Shown in pieces: positions 1-8,778 of a stretch of DNA of 25,253 nt. The notes under the pieces were generated by a model. It made no database searches. It had not been told where the DNA came from and saw nothing but the letters and a program-made list of their open reading frames with translations. The number at the start of each line of letters is the position of its first letter. Positions within the stretch are counted from its first letter, which is position 1. This stretch comes from an uncultured Muribaculaceae bacterium (GTDB taxonomy: Bacteria > Bacteroidota > Bacteroidia > Bacteroidales > Muribaculaceae), in NCBI GenBank assembly GCA_910579845.1, contig CAJTWL010000028.1:1-25253 (forward strand), written 5' to 3'. The position numbers were made by a program, and so were the translations under genes.

Positions 1-28
1 CATAGCCCGCTATGCTCCCTTCTGAATC

Positions 29-58
29 TTTGAAAAATCTCTCCGAAGTCTCTGTTTG
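29..58 (+). promoter_or_regulatory. Possible promoter upstream of kup
   Basis: TTTG at 29-32 and TCTGTTTG at 51-58 resemble the Bacteroidota -33 (TTTG) and -7 (TAnnTTTG) elements with 18 nt between them. The -7 box has C instead of A at its second position and the spacing is about one base short, so this is a weak match. It is the best candidate I see in the 238 nt before the ATG at 239; the rest of that stretch shows nothing else. Confidence 0.25.
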
Positions 59-238
59 TGCTAAAATCATTTAAAACTCAACACACTCTTAGAGTTATAA
101 CAACATCTAAACAGATTTACGGTGAAAATGGTTTATCAGGCTGATATCCGACTGAACCAACCACAGAATTCCCGGGATGCGCGTCAGGCAGCATTGTCGG
201 CTTATCAACCTAGCTTGTGGGGTGGTTGTTATAGTGTT

Positions 239-2236
239 ATGGACCGTTCCATTAATCATATATCTGATAATTCGTCTCTCCGGAAGCTTACCCTTGCAGG
301 GTTGCTCGTAACTCTCGGAATTGTGTTCGGAGATATAGGCACTTCACCGCTTTATGTGATGAAAGCCATTGTCAGTGTGAATCCACACTTCGATGCAGAA
401 TATATTATCGGTGCGGTTTCATGTGTGATCTGGACACTGACTTTGCAGACTACGGTCAAGTATGTCCTGCTCGCTCTCCGCGCCGACAATAACGGTGAGG
501 GAGGCATTCTAGCTCTATTCTCTCTACTTAAGAATAGATATGGAAAAAAGCTGTGGATAATTGCCGCAATAGGGGCGGCGGCACTTATTGCCGACGGGGT
601 GATTACTCCGGCTATTACCGTCACCTCTGCCATCGAGGGGCTGCGGATTGTAGTGCCAGAAGTACCGATCACCCCTATCGCAATATTGATTATTATCTTT
701 ATTTTCATCGTCCAACAGATGGGTACAGGAAAAATCGGCAAGTTCTTCGGTCCTTTCATGCTTGCATGGTTCCTTATGCTGGGAGTCCTGGGAATATTCA
801 ATATCTTCCATTTTCCGGCAATATTCAAGGCATTCAACCCATGGTGGGCTATAAAATTATTGTGGAATTATCCGGGGTGGTTCTTGATATTAGGTGCGGT
901 TTTCCTCTGTACGACAGGCGCTGAGGCTCTATATTCGGATCTCGGACACTGTGGAAGAAAGAATATTTCAGTCAGCTGGATATTCGTCAAGATGATGCTT
1001 ATTCTCAACTATCTCGGACAAGGCGCATGGCTCTTGGGTAATTCCTCCCGTACAGAAAACAGCAACCCGTTCTATTCCATAATGCCGGATTGGCTGATGA
1101 TTCCGGGAGTTATTATGTCTACAGGTGCCGCAATCATCGCAAGTCAGGCTCTGCTAAGCGGTTCATTCACGATATTTTCCGAAGCCATGAATCTAAACCT
1201 GTGGCCAAAACTTAAAATCAAATATCCGTCAATAGAGAAAGGTCAGCTTTACATTCCCGCAGTCAACTGGTCCCTGCTGGCGGGATGCCTTCTCACAGTA
1301 ATTATTTTCAGAGATTCAAGCCATATGGAAGCCGCATACGGACTTGCCATCACAGTTACCATGCTGATGACCACCGTATTACTGACTTTCTACATGTTAA
1401 GCCTTAACATTAACAAGATTCTATGTGTTGCCTTTATCTTATTCTTCTCCACAATTGAAGGACTGTTTTTTGTGGCAAATCTATTCAAATTCTCACACGG
1501 CGGATGGTTCAGCATTCTGATAGCAGGAATCGTGGCGGCAATCATGGTAATATGGTACAAGGCGATTATACTCAGAAATTCGTATGTAGATTATCGGGAT
1601 CTGAGCTGTTACGTCGACTGCATAATGGACATCCGCAGCGATAAAGAAATTCCAAAATATGCATCAAACCTCGTGTATCTCATTGAAACCGAAGAGCCGG
1701 ACAAGATCGAGAGCAAAGTAATCTATTCAATTATCAACAAACAGCCCAAAAGAGCCGACCACTACTGGTTCATTCATATAAGGCATGACGACAGTCCGGA
1801 AACTCTCAGCTATTCAGTCAACATTATTGAGCCGGGAGCAATTTATCGGATCACTATGTATATCGGATTCAGGGTCGAACCTAAAGTAAACGTATACCTG
1901 CGGCAAATAATCGAGGATCTTGTCAGTGGAGGATACATCGATCTCAGAAGTGAATATCCTTCGTTAAGAAAACGCAATATTACCGGAGATTTCAGATTCA
2001 TTATGATAAGGCGTATATTCTCACCATCAAGCAACTGCCGTAAACTTGCCAGATTCATCATGCGCACACACCAACGCCTGCGTTGGCTCGGCATCTCCGA
2101 CCAGGAGGCATTCGGTCTTGATACAAGCATGGTAACAGCCGAAACAGTTCCCTTGATTATAAACAATACTCCCGGACGGCGTATCTCCAGAACATCCCTC
2201 TCTTTCATCAGTCACATTGCCCGCAAAGAGAACTAA
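239..2236 (+). CDS. kup: Kup-family potassium uptake transporter
   Basis: Inner-membrane K+ uptake protein of the KUP/HAK/KT family (K+/H+ symport in the known members). The N-terminal family signature GDIGTSPLY is intact, followed by about a dozen hydrophobic segments and then a hydrophilic cytoplasmic C-terminal region of roughly 170 residues, as in known Kup proteins. I start at the ATG at 239 (665 aa), because the protein then begins shortly before the first membrane helix, as in the family. The same frame is open from a GTG at 122 and an ATG at 128, which would add 39 or 37 residues of polar, low-conservation sequence. The gene is on the opposite strand from the biosynthetic cluster and has no obvious functional link to it. 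Identity is sure; only the start is uncertain. Confidence 0.95.
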   Translation: MDRSINHISDNSSLRKLTLAGLLVTLGIVFGDIGTSPLYVMKAIVSVNPHFDAEYIIGAVSCVIWTLTLQTTVKYVLLALRADNNGEGGILALFSLLKNRYGKKLWIIAAIGAAALIADGVITPAITVTSAIEGLRIVVPEVPITPIAILIIIFIFIVQQMGTGKIGKFFGPFMLAWFLMLGVLGIFNIFHFPAIFKAFNPWWAIKLLWNYPGWFLILGAVFLCTTGAEALYSDLGHCGRKNISVSWIFVKMMLILNYLGQGAWLLGNSSRTENSNPFYSIMPDWLMIPGVIMSTGAAIIASQALLSGSFTIFSEAMNLNLWPKLKIKYPSIEKGQLYIPAVNWSLLAGCLLTVIIFRDSSHMEAAYGLAITVTMLMTTVLLTFYMLSLNINKILCVAFILFFSTIEGLFFVANLFKFSHGGWFSILIAGIVAAIMVIWYKAIILRNSYVDYRDLSCYVDCIMDIRSDKEIPKYASNLVYLIETEEPDKIESKVIYSIINKQPKRADHYWFIHIRHDDSPETLSYSVNIIEPGAIYRITMYIGFRVEPKVNVYLRQIIEDLVSGGYIDLRSEYPSLRKRNITGDFRFIMIRRIFSPSSNCRKLARFIMRTHQRLRWLGISDQEAFGLDTSMVTAETVPLIINNTPGRRISRTSLSFISHIARKEN

Positions 2237-2248
2237 ACATTTGACAAA

Positions 2249-2268
2249 TAATAATTGTTAAATTATTA
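2249..2268. repeat. Perfect AT-only inverted repeat upstream of esterase gene
   Basis: TAATAATT and AATTATTA are perfect 8-base inverted arms around a GTTA spacer, in the 105-nt gap between kup and the plus-strand esterase. It lies about 75 nt before the esterase ATG. It has no GC pairs and no T-tract, so it is an unlikely terminator; an operator or promoter-melting region is possible. Confidence 0.4.
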
Positions 2269-2274
2269 CAATAG

Positions 2275-2289
2275 TCCGTTAAAAACGGA
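2275..2289 (+). terminator. Short hairpin after kup (weak terminator candidate)
   Basis: TCCGTT-AAA-AACGGA forms a 6-bp stem with a 3-nt loop about 40 nt after the kup stop codon. It is followed by GTTAATTTG rather than a clean T run, so termination would be weak. It could equally be a small operator for the downstream esterase gene. Confidence 0.25.
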
Positions 2290-2341
2290 GTTAATTTGTG
2301 GACACACAGAAACATGAAAAACACAAATCGAAATTTAACAT

Positions 2342-3169
2342 ATGAGAACTTCTACCATACTGCTTATAACTTTTATATTCATATTCCCTGCAACTGCCAC
2401 AGCTCATGGATATCAAGCAAATAAGGAATATGCCAAATGCGAATTTGTTGATTCTCAGAATAGATCCATGCCTTACAGAATGCTGTCTCCTCAAAATATG
2501 GAACAGGGTGAACAATACCCGTTGGTATTGTTTCTCCACGGTTCAGGAGAAAGAGGCGATGATAACGAAAAACAACTTGCGCATGGCGCCTCAATGTTCA
2601 CCAATCCCGTTAATGCCGAGAAATTCCCCGCATTCGTAGTCTTTCCACAATGTAAGGACAAAGCCTGGACTGAAAAGATCGAGACACGGACATTCATGCC
2701 GGGAGCGCCGACTCCCGAGGAATCTAATTCAGAAGAGTTGGTAATGGGTCTTATTGAAGAACTCATCAAGAATAATCCGATAGATCGGAATAGAATTTAT
2801 ATTGTAGGCATATCGATGGGTGGAATAGCGACATATGACCTTGTATGCCGGTACCCCGATATCTTTACGGCAGCCATACCTATCTGCGGAGCGATAAATC
2901 CGGAAAGACTACCCGAGGCCAAGAATGTCAAATTTCTCATATTCCATGGTGAAGATGACGATGAGATTCCTTCGGTATGCAGCAGGGAGGCGTATAAAGC
3001 CCTCAACTCTGCGGGAGCGACAGTGGATTATATCGAATTCTCTGGTGTAGGGCATGATTGCTGGACCTCAGCATTCAACTATCCGTCATTTCTGCCCTGG
3101 CTTTTTTCCCAACGCAAAGCCGCCGCTATCAATGAAAACGGAGAGACCATGACATGTCTCGACAAATAA
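2342..3169 (+). CDS. Secreted alpha/beta-hydrolase (carboxylesterase/peptidase-like)
   Basis: Serine hydrolase of 275 aa with an N-terminal signal peptide (hydrophobic residues about 5-21, cleavage near ATA-HG). Oxyanion-loop motif HGSGERG lies at 66-72, nucleophile elbow GISMGG at 156-161 with Ser158, a probable acid at Asp205 or Asp206 in the HGEDDDE stretch, and a His238 in GVGHDC. The architecture fits the predicted-peptidase/LpqC-like esterase group, whose members cleave carboxylic esters. Substrate cannot be read from the sequence. The gene converges on the minus-strand cluster, its stop lying 34 nt from the stop of another secreted esterase. Fold and catalytic triad are clear; a tie to the cluster is only positional. 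Confidence 0.85.
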   Translation: MRTSTILLITFIFIFPATATAHGYQANKEYAKCEFVDSQNRSMPYRMLSPQNMEQGEQYPLVLFLHGSGERGDDNEKQLAHGASMFTNPVNAEKFPAFVVFPQCKDKAWTEKIETRTFMPGAPTPEESNSEELVMGLIEELIKNNPIDRNRIYIVGISMGGIATYDLVCRYPDIFTAAIPICGAINPERLPEAKNVKFLIFHGEDDDEIPSVCSREAYKALNSAGATVDYIEFSGVGHDCWTSAFNYPSFLPWLFSQRKAAAINENGETMTCLDK

Positions 3170-3203
3170 GCCGGAGTACGGCAGCATAAGAAACGCGACC
3201 CTC

Positions 3204-4496
3204 TCAGAAAATACGGGGAAGGAAATCGACCAGATATTTACGCCAGTTTTCCCAAGTATGACCGCCATCTGTCTCATTATAATAATACTTGTATCCTCCT
3301 TCATCGAGACGCAATCTAAGGTCATCGTTCAACTTCTTGACGAAGTCATCCTTTCCTACAGCAATATAATAGAGTTTCGGAGCCGTTGAGAACTGAACTT
3401 TCAATTTTCTGTCCATATCATCATAAATACTCAATTTGTCGGAAGTAAGACTTGATATCTTTTTATCCAGACTGCCACCCCCGATAAACGGCAAAGAGCT
3501 TTTCAGTTCTTTCCACACCTCCCCTATTTCCTGTATACTTTCAATACGTTTATCGTTTAAAGCATTCGTAGTCTGAGCCGAGAAAAGCCCGATATAATCA
3601 AACTTTTCAGGATTGTTCAATGATATGAACAGCGTGTGAAGTCCACCTAATGAAAGTCCGGCAATTCCCCTGTGCGCCTTATCATTGATAGTCCGGTAAT
3701 TATTATCTACAAAATCCACGATCTCGTCCACAAACACAGACTCAATCCGACCAAGCATTGAACTTGTATTCATGGCAGACGGCTTCTTGTCAGGATTATC
3801 AGGGTCGGAACCTGGAGCCGCCGCAAGATCAACATTCCCGTTCGGCATCACCACTATCATCGGCTTACAGCGCCCTTCGGCTATAAGGTTGTCCAAAATC
3901 TGCACTGCCCTTCCGCACCCTTCCCAGGCATCCTCATCCCCACCCGAACCATGCAACAGGTAAAGCACCGGGAAGCGACGTTGTTCCAAAGAATCGTAAC
4001 CTGCGGGGAGATAAACCGTCATCCTTCTTCTTTTCATACCGTCAAGACTTGAAGGATACCATACCTTTCTCACAGATCCGCGAACGGTCTGTCTGTCAAC
4101 GTAATCATCAGCGATACCGCCTCTGATTACAAAACAACTCAATGTATCGGCTATATCCCTTACCTTGTACGGATTTTCCGGATCAGTTGTCTTATCCTCA
4201 TCAACTTCATAATAATAAGTGTAGAACTCCGAAGGGAGCACACCCGTCGTATATGTCCAATAACCACTATCATCCTCCTGCTCCATCTCTATCTTACCAT
4301 CCTTGCTGAAAATGCCTAATTTTTTCTTGGCAGGCACGAGTGATCCTTTAAGATACACATCATCCGCATCCGGAGCATACAAACGGAATGTTACCGTATT
4401 ATCACTATTTATTTTCGGAGACATCGTGGAAGCCCCCGTCACAAAATTTATGGCACAACACAACGTGAACAATACCGATATCTTTAATCTATTCAT
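3204..4496 (-). CDS. Secreted esterase with N-terminal E-set domain (feruloyl-esterase-like)
   Basis: 430-aa exported protein: signal peptide (about 1-22), a beta-sandwich E-set/CBM48-like domain (about 28-125, with VTFRLYAPDADDVYLKG), and an esterase-D/CE1-type alpha/beta-hydrolase domain (about 140-430). The oxyanion motif LLHGSGG is at 180-186, the nucleophile elbow GLSLGG has Ser282, the probable acid is Asp383 or Asp384, and the base is His413 in GGHTWENW. This two-domain layout is common in feruloyl and related esterases of Bacteroidales. Its ATG overlaps the TGA of the MMPL gene (ATGA at 4493-4496), so it is the last gene of the polyene operon and probably translationally coupled. It may hydrolyse an ester of the pathway product or release an aromatic acid from diet fibre; which one is not shown by the sequence. 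Confidence 0.85.
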   Translation of the reverse strand: MNRLKISVLFTLCCAINFVTGASTMSPKINSDNTVTFRLYAPDADDVYLKGSLVPAKKKLGIFSKDGKIEMEQEDDSGYWTYTTGVLPSEFYTYYYEVDEDKTTDPENPYKVRDIADTLSCFVIRGGIADDYVDRQTVRGSVRKVWYPSSLDGMKRRRMTVYLPAGYDSLEQRRFPVLYLLHGSGGDEDAWEGCGRAVQILDNLIAEGRCKPMIVVMPNGNVDLAAAPGSDPDNPDKKPSAMNTSSMLGRIESVFVDEIVDFVDNNYRTINDKAHRGIAGLSLGGLHTLFISLNNPEKFDYIGLFSAQTTNALNDKRIESIQEIGEVWKELKSSLPFIGGGSLDKKISSLTSDKLSIYDDMDRKLKVQFSTAPKLYYIAVGKDDFVKKLNDDLRLRLDEGGYKYYYNETDGGHTWENWRKYLVDFLPRIF

Positions 4497-7429
4497 TCCC
4501 CTAAAATTATATCATCTTCAGATACTTTAATTATATGCAACTCATTAATCTCCCCAATTTCATCTCTACTGTTCTCGACAAGATGTATGTTGGTTGCAAA
4601 ATCTTTAAGGGCACCCCTGAAAACAGCGCGCGACTCCGGGGAGTGAATCTCGCAATAAACCTCCCTGTCCGGATACATCAGACCCAACACCAGAGCCAGC
4701 TCACCCTGTCCGGCACAATCTATTACCAGACAAGATTTACCGGTCGGCATCTGCTGTAGTTCCTGGCTATATTTTCTAATCTTCTTCAGTGCTTTGTTTG
4801 CGTTTATCTCAATGTCACGCCCTTTATAGATATACCTATCCTTAACAATGGAGATAATGTTCTCTTGATCCGTATCACCGACAGATGTTTTTCTCCAGCT
4901 CCCAAGAAGTGGAATTCTCTCCACTCCCTTAACAAGGATATTTTTAAGTGTAATAGGTCGATATCGTAATTTGCCGTTACTCCTGACCAACCAGTTAAAG
5001 ACAAGCGGAGGAAACAGATATGCCATAAGCACCACAGAGAGCATGCCCACTACCGTCACCTCACCCAATGACCTCATGGCGGGATGCTCGGCAAACAACA
5101 ATGTACCTATACCTATAAACATTATCAGTGCTGAAACGACAATACTGTTCTTGTATGATGCAAGAAGCTTCTTGCCGTAAGCGAACTCATATGTCAGTCC
5201 CTCAGTCATGAATATGGTATAATCATCTCCCTGACCGAATATGAATGTGGCAAGAATAATATTCACGATATTGAACTTGATACCAAGCATACCCATTATA
5301 CCCAATATCCAGATCCAGCTGAATGCCATAGGCATAAAAGAGACGATTGCAAGTTCGATACTGCCTAATGAAATCCACAGAAATATAAACACAATGCATC
5401 CGCAGGCGATACCTATATAATTGAAGTCATCCGACAAAGTATTGGCTATAGAGCCGTTCATACTCTTCACATCAAAAAACAGACCTCCAAATTCCCTGTT
5501 ACCGGACAGCCGTTCTTTTACTGTATCAATTGATTTCTCCGGCACAGAAAGAACCTGCACGAGAGATTTTCTCCCTTCCGGTCCGTTCTCACTGAGACTC
5601 CCTGCAAAAACTGTAGATATAAAACTCTTGAACCTGTCGAAATCCTTTATCTGATACTCGGCTCCTATAATATTCTCAAAAGCGGAGAATGCATCTTTAC
5701 TGAATCCATATTTACCTGCAACTTCAGGCAACTCCACACGAAAAAGATTATCATATTTACCCACAAAAGCCTTCCATCTGTCGAGACGTTTCCGTTGCTC
5801 ATTCTTCGATACCCAGAACGATGAGACATTATTCTGTGCAGATGCAATGCCTGCCGACAGTATTGTGTCTATGCTTTCTTTTATCGCTTCATGCTGTGAA
5901 AGAGCCTCATCCCATGTCGTGCCGGAACTTACCACATAAAGCTGTTCCGTATTTCCCTCAGAGTCAAGAAGACTCTGAAAATATGCAAGATCCGATTTCT
6001 GTTCGTCAGTCATGTAATTTATATTCCTCATATCTGAATCGAACTCGGTCTTAAAGCTGAAATAGCCGAATATTACAGTGAGGATCAGAATGCTCCATAC
6101 AAGCCACTTGCTGTTCTCAATAGAGACTCCAGCCAATCTTGTAATAAGCAACGGCTCCCTTACTTTACCGGAACATACATTTCTCGTTTTCACTGCATGA
6201 GGAAGGAAGAGCAAAACAAAAAATATCGTACCTGTCAGCAGAAGAGAACTGAACAATCCAAGATCATGCAGAGCCGGTGAATTAAGGGGTACGAGACAAA
6301 GGAAAGCTCCTACTGTCGTGACATTGCCAACTACAAGAGGTGAAATAATTTCCCGAAGCGCAGCCCTCGGATTATCACTTTCCTTGAGATGATCAATCAG
6401 ATGCAGAGGATAGTTTATTGCTATTCCCAATATTACCGATGCTATTCCTATTACGATAATCGACACCGAATCATAATACAAAGCAATGGCACCCATCGCG
6501 AACAGCCATCCCCAGCCTACTGAAACCAGAATAAGCAGAATATTGCGCAGATTCCGGAATACATATATCAGGAGTGCCATTATCAGGATGCCTGCGATAC
6601 ACACAGCCAATATACTGTCGCTTTTTATTCTGTCGGCATTGGACACCGCAATCACCGGACCTCCTATAATATGGATATCCAGATTCTTGTCCGTCATCTC
6701 AGTATCGGAGACAGCTCTTTCAAGCATACTGACAAGCGCCGCATTATTCTCTGATTCATGTGCTCCGAACGCTGATTCAAGAATCACAATCGACTTTTTA
6801 CTGTCAGGCGACAGTATATAACCGTCATAAGTCTCGAATTTTATGGACATTCCTGCCTGCTTTAACCTTCCTGCTACCGGGGTGAACAGATTAAGAGGAT
6901 CACGTGATATATTGGATGTAAGAAGATTCGAGGATGGAAACAGAAGCATCTGTTTGTTTTCCGATATCCGCGATTCCACATATCCTGGATCAGACAAAAG
7001 GCTGTCTATCCGTTCATAATCGTTTTCGGTAAGGAAATATGGAATATTTGCATAGACCTCATCGACCACATCGAGCATCTTGTCCATATCAATCTCCTTC
7101 ATTATATCTTTTATATAACGAAGAGTATCGACAGCCTCCACTCGTTCCACAAATTTATCCACACCTTCCGTCAGTTCCTCCGGATCTACATTCACTGTAT
7201 CTTTTGTAGATATTATAGCGTAAATTTTATTGGCACCGGATACATCCTGATAAACCGACAACGCAGTCTGGTTCTTCTCGTCAAGCGGCAGAAAATCCGA
7301 GATATCCTCTTTATAGGAAAGAGTCATCACTGACATAACCAATCCGGCAGTCAGAACTATAAAAAGTCCCCATGCCAGAGCGGGTGATTTACGGAACCGA
7401 TCAAATATTTTAAGAATCAGTCTGATCAT
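4493..7429 (-). CDS. MMPL/RND-superfamily exporter with C-terminal Rossmann-like extension
   Basis: 978-aa inner-membrane exporter of the type found in aryl polyene and flexirubin clusters, where it is thought to move the lipid-linked pigment out of the inner membrane. Two repeats, each with one membrane helix, a large extracytoplasmic domain (about 40-265 and 455-650) and a bundle of five helices. The conserved acidic motif of the proton relay appears as GDDYTIF near residues 732-738. Unusually, after the last helix there is a soluble tail of about 130 residues. Residues about 896-978 have a nucleotide-binding-like glycine stretch (AGQGEL) and a strand ending EVYCEI, as in class I methyltransferase folds, similar to the tail of the glycosyltransferase-acyltransferase in this cluster. 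Its start overlaps the upstream ligase stop (ATGA at 7426-7429). Confidence 0.92.
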   Translation of the reverse strand: MIRLILKIFDRFRKSPALAWGLFIVLTAGLVMSVMTLSYKEDISDFLPLDEKNQTALSVYQDVSGANKIYAIISTKDTVNVDPEELTEGVDKFVERVEAVDTLRYIKDIMKEIDMDKMLDVVDEVYANIPYFLTENDYERIDSLLSDPGYVESRISENKQMLLFPSSNLLTSNISRDPLNLFTPVAGRLKQAGMSIKFETYDGYILSPDSKKSIVILESAFGAHESENNAALVSMLERAVSDTEMTDKNLDIHIIGGPVIAVSNADRIKSDSILAVCIAGILIMALLIYVFRNLRNILLILVSVGWGWLFAMGAIALYYDSVSIIVIGIASVILGIAINYPLHLIDHLKESDNPRAALREIISPLVVGNVTTVGAFLCLVPLNSPALHDLGLFSSLLLTGTIFFVLLFLPHAVKTRNVCSGKVREPLLITRLAGVSIENSKWLVWSILILTVIFGYFSFKTEFDSDMRNINYMTDEQKSDLAYFQSLLDSEGNTEQLYVVSSGTTWDEALSQHEAIKESIDTILSAGIASAQNNVSSFWVSKNEQRKRLDRWKAFVGKYDNLFRVELPEVAGKYGFSKDAFSAFENIIGAEYQIKDFDRFKSFISTVFAGSLSENGPEGRKSLVQVLSVPEKSIDTVKERLSGNREFGGLFFDVKSMNGSIANTLSDDFNYIGIACGCIVFIFLWISLGSIELAIVSFMPMAFSWIWILGIMGMLGIKFNIVNIILATFIFGQGDDYTIFMTEGLTYEFAYGKKLLASYKNSIVVSALIMFIGIGTLLFAEHPAMRSLGEVTVVGMLSVVLMAYLFPPLVFNWLVRSNGKLRYRPITLKNILVKGVERIPLLGSWRKTSVGDTDQENIISIVKDRYIYKGRDIEINANKALKKIRKYSQELQQMPTGKSCLVIDCAGQGELALVLGLMYPDREVYCEIHSPESRAVFRGALKDFATNIHLVENSRDEIGEINELHIIKVSEDDIILGE

Positions 7430-8778
7430 TTAAAAGAATTTGCTGTTGATCTTATATTTGCAGGATTATCAGATCTATTCTTGCGGTTGTCGATGAATTT
7501 GACAGGTTTTCTGTTATTAGCGGGATTATTCAGTTTGTTGACGTCTTCGGGTGACAGGATCTCGACTATCGGAGCCACTCTTATCCGTGACCTGAAGCGG
7601 TCTTTGAGATCTTTTATCACATCGAAAGGCAGAGGCGAAGCAATGCCCACCTTCACCACAACTTCATCCGTTCCGGCGTAGCTGTTCTGTACCACCACTA
7701 CATAGTTGACCACATAAGGTGTATTATCAAGCACATCATTGAGTGCCGGCGGATATATTGTCGTGCCCTTGAGCTTGATCATATTGTTCTTTCTCCCCAC
7801 AAGCGGAGTGAGACGATAAGAATATCTGCCACAGGCACACTTCCCGGTGATTTTACTGCTTATATCTCCTGTACGGAAGCGTAACAAAGGCATACCTTCG
7901 ACTCCGAGAGTGGTTACCACAACCTCACCGGTCTCTCCATCCTTTACAGGTTTGTTGTCTTCTCCGATAATTTCGACAATGATCAATTCGGGATGAACGT
8001 GCCCTCCGCATCCGTTCGGACATTCTGAGAAAGTAGCTCCCATTTCGGTTGACGAATATGTGGCATAAAGCTCCACATCCCATTTCTCCTTGATGCGTGA
8101 CCCGAGAAGATTGAGGGTAAAATCCTGCTCCCTCAGACCTTCGCCAATCCCTATGATACGTTTGACACTTGAATGACGGTAATCTATATTATGCTGTTCG
8201 GCATATTCAATGAGGCGAAGTATGAATGAAGGGACACACATCAGTGTATCCGGCTCAAGTCGCCTGATAGTATCCCATTGAAGTTCAGGCATACCGTTCC
8301 CGACGCGGATGACACTCGCCCCGAGCTTCCTGATACCGAGAAAATATGCCAGTCCTGCCATAAAACGTTTGTCGAGTGTCGTCATAAGCTGCACTTTGTT
8401 CCCAGGTTTCACACCGGCACATTCAAACGATTTCTTCTCATTATATGCAAGCCTGTCAAGATCTCTGTCGGTACATCCGAATGTCACCGGATCACCCAGC
8501 GTTCCGGAAGTAGTTATATAATCTATGATCTTCTCCGGAGGCACACACATAAACTCTTGATTATGAAGCTGCAGATCCTTCTTCTCCGTAAAAGGCAATT
8601 TCACAAGATCTTCAACCGTACGGATCTCTGCAAGATCAATATTGTTCTCACGAAACATCCGTTGGTAGAACGGAGAATTTTCCGCTAAATAATGCAATGC
8701 TTCCTGCAACCGTTCATTCTGGAAATCCTTGATCTCATCTGTCGGGCAGAACTCAATATCCCTATCTTTGTATTTCAT
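7426..8778 (-). CDS. AMP-forming acyl/aryl ligase (PaaK/coenzyme F390 synthetase family)
   Basis: 450-aa adenylate-forming enzyme of the phenylacetate-CoA ligase/F390 synthetase group. Phosphate-binding loop TTSGTLGDPVT lies at 89-99, the adenine/aryl motif YATYSSTEMG in the middle, and the RTGD motif near residue 300, followed by a C-terminal lid. A CxC...CGGH arrangement of cysteines and a CACG pair suggest a bound metal, as in some family members. In aryl polyene and flexirubin pathways an AMP ligase loads the aromatic starter (a hydroxybenzoate or hydroxycinnamate) onto an ACP, and that is the likely job here (inference). Coupled on both sides: start overlaps the esterase stop (ATGA at 8775-8778) and stop overlaps the MMPL start. 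No ammonia lyase that would make the acid is seen in the window. Confidence 0.88.
   Translation of the reverse strand: MKYKDRDIEFCPTDEIKDFQNERLQEALHYLAENSPFYQRMFRENNIDLAEIRTVEDLVKLPFTEKKDLQLHNQEFMCVPPEKIIDYITTSGTLGDPVTFGCTDRDLDRLAYNEKKSFECAGVKPGNKVQLMTTLDKRFMAGLAYFLGIRKLGASVIRVGNGMPELQWDTIRRLEPDTLMCVPSFILRLIEYAEQHNIDYRHSSVKRIIGIGEGLREQDFTLNLLGSRIKEKWDVELYATYSSTEMGATFSECPNGCGGHVHPELIIVEIIGEDNKPVKDGETGEVVVTTLGVEGMPLLRFRTGDISSKITGKCACGRYSYRLTPLVGRKNNMIKLKGTTIYPPALNDVLDNTPYVVNYVVVVQNSYAGTDEVVVKVGIASPLPFDVIKDLKDRFRSRIRVAPIVEILSPEDVNKLNNPANNRKPVKFIDNRKNRSDNPANIRSTANSFK

Noticed and set aside
122..238. N-terminal extension of Kup from GTG/ATG at 122/128
   Set aside because: The added 37-39 residues are polar and have no counterpart in Kup proteins; the ATG at 239 fits the family better, though the longer start is not excluded.
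352..837. Long opposite-strand frames inside the Kup gene
   Set aside because: They mirror the codon pattern of the transporter, have no family resemblance and no start context; shadow frames.
3142..3203. Terminator between the converging esterase genes
   Set aside because: Only short inverted repeats (GAGAC/GTCTC at 3142-3159 and GCCG/CGGC at 3170-3182) without a T-tract; not convincing.
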